A stretch of 13,595 nt of DNA. Source: Clostridia bacterium (GTDB lineage: Bacteria; Bacillota; Clostridia; Christensenellales; CAG-138). Below are positions 11,969 to 13,595 of the stretch, one piece after another (positions within the stretch are counted from its first letter, which is position 1; every line of letters begins with the position of its first letter). The DNA lies in assembly GCA_030530185.1 (NCBI GenBank), contig JAUMVL010000006.1, forward strand, positions 3,501 to 17,095, read 5' to 3'. A program made the translations under genes and the position numbers. The notes below the pieces were generated by a model, which saw nothing but the letters and a program-made list of their open reading frames with translations, made no database searches and was not told where the DNA came from.

Positions 11969-13595
11969 ATGATCCGGTATCAGCAGCAGGGCATGCGATG
12001 GGTAAACGGGGCACCGCAGGCGGCCGAGCGTGTGGATGTCGCAGCGCGGAATGGGACGATTGCGTATCAGATTATGAATGCGCACAGGGATGCATCCGAG
12101 GATGGACTGTTCCATATTCGATTTGATGCGCTCGCTTCACATGATATTACCTATGTCGGGATTATTCAGACCGCACGTGCAAGCGGATTGAAGGAATTTC
12201 CGGTTCCGTATGCGATGACGAACTGCCACAACAGCCTTTGTGCCGTCGGCGGAACGATCAACGAGGACGACCATGTATTCGGCCTTTCCGCGGCACGGAA
12301 ATACGGCGGTATCTATGTACCGGCCAATGAGAGCGTCATCCATTCCTATGCGCGCGAGGAGCTCGCCGCATGCGGGAATATGATCCTCGGCTCGGACAGC
12401 CACACCCGTTACGGTGCGCTCGGCACGATGGGCGTTGGCGAAGGCGGCCCAGAGCTGGTTAAGCAGCTGCTGAAAAACACCTATGATATTAAGCCGCCGG
12501 AGGTCGTGCTCTGCTACGTCACCGGCAAGCCGAAGAAGGGCATCGGTCCGCATGACGTTGCACTTGCGCTCGTCAAAGAGACGTTTGCAAAAGGTTGTGT
12601 GAAAAACAAGGTGCTCGAGTTCGCCGGACCGGGTCTCCAATACTTGCCGTACGATTTCCGCAGCGGCATTGACGTCATGACAACCGAGACGACCTGCCTG
12701 TCCTCGATCTGGGCGACAGACGAGGAGATTGCCAAGTACTATAGGATCCATGGTCGTCCCGAGGCATACCGCAAACTCGAGCCCAAAGAGGGGGCATACT
12801 ACGATGCGTTCCTGACGATTGAGCTGGACAAGATGGAGTCCATGATTGCGTTGCCGTTCCATCCGTCGAACGCGTATACGATTCACGAATTCAACGAGCG
12901 CGCAGAGGAGCTGCTGGCTGCTGTTGAAGAGGAAGCAAAAAAGAAGTTCCCCAAGGCGCATCTTGATCTGCGCTCCAAAATCACGGCAAAGGGCGTTCAG
13001 GCCGATCAGGGCGTGATCGCCGGCTGCTCCGGCGGTCTGTATGACAACATCGTCGAAGCCGCGGACATCTTGCGGGATGGAAGCACCGGAAACGGCTATT
13101 TCGTGCTGGATGTCTATCCGACGAGCGTCCCGACAAGTCTGGAACTGACGCGCACCGGCAAGACCGAGGCGCTGCTGGAAGCGGGCGCGGTCATCAAGCC
13201 GTCGTTCTGCGGCCCGTGCTTCGGTGCAGGCGATGTTCCGGCAAACAACGGACTGTCGCTGCGCCATACGACGCGAAACTTCCCGAATCGCGAAGGCAGC
13301 AAGCCGGGTGAGGGACAGATCAGCACGGTCGCGCTGATGGATGCACGGTCGATCGCCGCAACGGCAAAAAACGGCGGCATCATCACGGCGGCGACGGATA
13401 TCGCATACGAGACCGAGCATCTGACCTATCATTTCGATCGTACGGTATATCAGAAGCGCTGTTACTATGGATTCGGCCATCCGCATCCCGAAGAGGAACT
13501 GATCCTCGGACCGAACATCACCGACTGGCCGAAGATGTATCCGCTGGCCGACAATATGCTGCTCGAGCTTGCGGCAGTCATTCGCGACCCGGTTA
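11969..13595 (+). CDS. Aconitase-family hydratase (YbhJ-like), N-terminal 542 residues, runs off right edge
   Basis: Open from ATG 11969 to the window end without a stop. The protein begins MIRYQQQGMRWVNGAPQ. Aconitase motifs: GSDSHTRYGALGTMGVGEGG (141-160), then IAGCSGG (C353) and FCGPCFG (C414, C417), the three cysteines that bind a 4Fe-4S cluster. The segment RNFPNREGSKPGEGQISTVA (436-455) resembles the aconitase RNF.GR block. Family members reversibly dehydrate or hydrate carboxylic acids in the cytosol. The overall sequence resembles the 'hydratase' (E. coli YbhJ-like) branch rather than classical aconitase, so the substrate is uncertain. The C-terminal swivel domain (family length about 750 residues) lies beyond the edge. 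Start: GGAGG at 11951-11955, 13 bases upstream. Codons are GC-rich, like the signalling gene. Confidence 0.92.
   Translation, partial: MIRYQQQGMRWVNGAPQAAERVDVAARNGTIAYQIMNAHRDASEDGLFHIRFDALASHDITYVGIIQTARASGLKEFPVPYAMTNCHNSLCAVGGTINEDDHVFGLSAARKYGGIYVPANESVIHSYAREELAACGNMILGSDSHTRYGALGTMGVGEGGPELVKQLLKNTYDIKPPEVVLCYVTGKPKKGIGPHDVALALVKETFAKGCVKNKVLEFAGPGLQYLPYDFRSGIDVMTTETTCLSSIWATDEEIAKYYRIHGRPEAYRKLEPKEGAYYDAFLTIELDKMESMIALPFHPSNAYTIHEFNERAEELLAAVEEEAKKKFPKAHLDLRSKITAKGVQADQGVIAGCSGGLYDNIVEAADILRDGSTGNGYFVLDVYPTSVPTSLELTRTGKTEALLEAGAVIKPSFCGPCFGAGDVPANNGLSLRHTTRNFPNREGSKPGEGQISTVALMDARSIAATAKNGGIITAATDIAYETEHLTYHFDRTVYQKRCYYGFGHPHPEEELILGPNITDWPKMYPLADNMLLELAAVIRDPV

Noticed and set aside
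12137..13486. A 449-codon open frame on the minus strand.
   Set aside because: It lies wholly antisense to the hydratase, whose plus-strand frame shows aconitase motifs in order. The antisense product is Arg/Cys-rich without a recognisable domain, as expected for the shadow of a GC-rich gene.
1..13595. CRISPR array, tRNA or rRNA genes.
   Set aside because: No regularly spaced identical repeats and no tRNA or rRNA signature were seen on reading both strands.

Overview
The window joins two kinds of sequence. Bases 1 to about 4,430 look like the accessory end of a mobile element, probably integrative and conjugative or mobilizable, from a gut-type Clostridia genome. The genes there are small and mostly uncharacterised, in short leftward units with strong Shine-Dalgarno sites, and the stretch holds many operators, hairpins and repeats. 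Bases from about 4,430 to 13,595 look like chromosome: larger genes with more GC-ending codons and recognisable housekeeping or signalling products. No integrase, relaxase or conjugation gene is visible, so the element call is an inference from gene types and layout. The Firmicutes/Clostridia assignment rests on the AGGAGG-type ribosome sites, the sigma-A promoters and the gene families. The genus cannot be read from the sequence.

Mobile part. On the minus strand at the left edge lie the start of a probable SprT-like gene (1-151) and a 92-residue uncharacterised gene (278-556). They are served by a perfect TTGACA-17-TATAAT promoter. A small XRE-type regulator (844-1071) reads the other way. 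The divergent control region holds three 15-bp operator-like palindromes (consensus CACTAAAATTTAGTG) spaced exactly 31 bp centre to centre. One fills the spacer of the leftward promoter and one covers the -35 box of the regulator's own promoter. Next, on the minus strand, is a cassette of a NUMOD4/HNH endonuclease-like gene, a 53-residue gene and a 40-codon gene, closed by a good terminator. The first and last of these are each interrupted by an in-frame TAG. Further right are an uncharacterised protein with HTH-like segments (2210-3031), bracketed by two similar CCCCCAAGG hairpins, and a tandem pair of paralogous unknown genes (3146-3583, 3610-4020). The pair has a promoter whose -35 region is covered by a second, different palindrome.

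Junction. From 4,147 to about 4,827 there is AT-rich DNA with a tandem imperfect 21-bp repeat, a promoter, a small unknown ORF carrying a perfect 11-bp-stem hairpin with a GAGA loop, and GC-rich hairpins. Codon use in the small ORF changes abruptly near 4,430, which makes this a plausible element/chromosome boundary.

Chromosomal part. A 1,153-residue response regulator has the order REC, degenerate GGDEF, intact EAL, three tandem PAS-like sensor repeats, intact GGDEF (4828-8289). It can probably both break down and make cyclic di-GMP, and it is followed by a strong terminator. Three minus-strand genes come next: a CPBP-family membrane protease homologue, a secreted metallophosphoesterase lipoprotein with a Pro/Thr/Ser linker, and a full-length ThrE-type exporter. 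Divergent from the exporter is an aconitase-family hydratase with its 4Fe-4S cysteines, which runs off the right edge.
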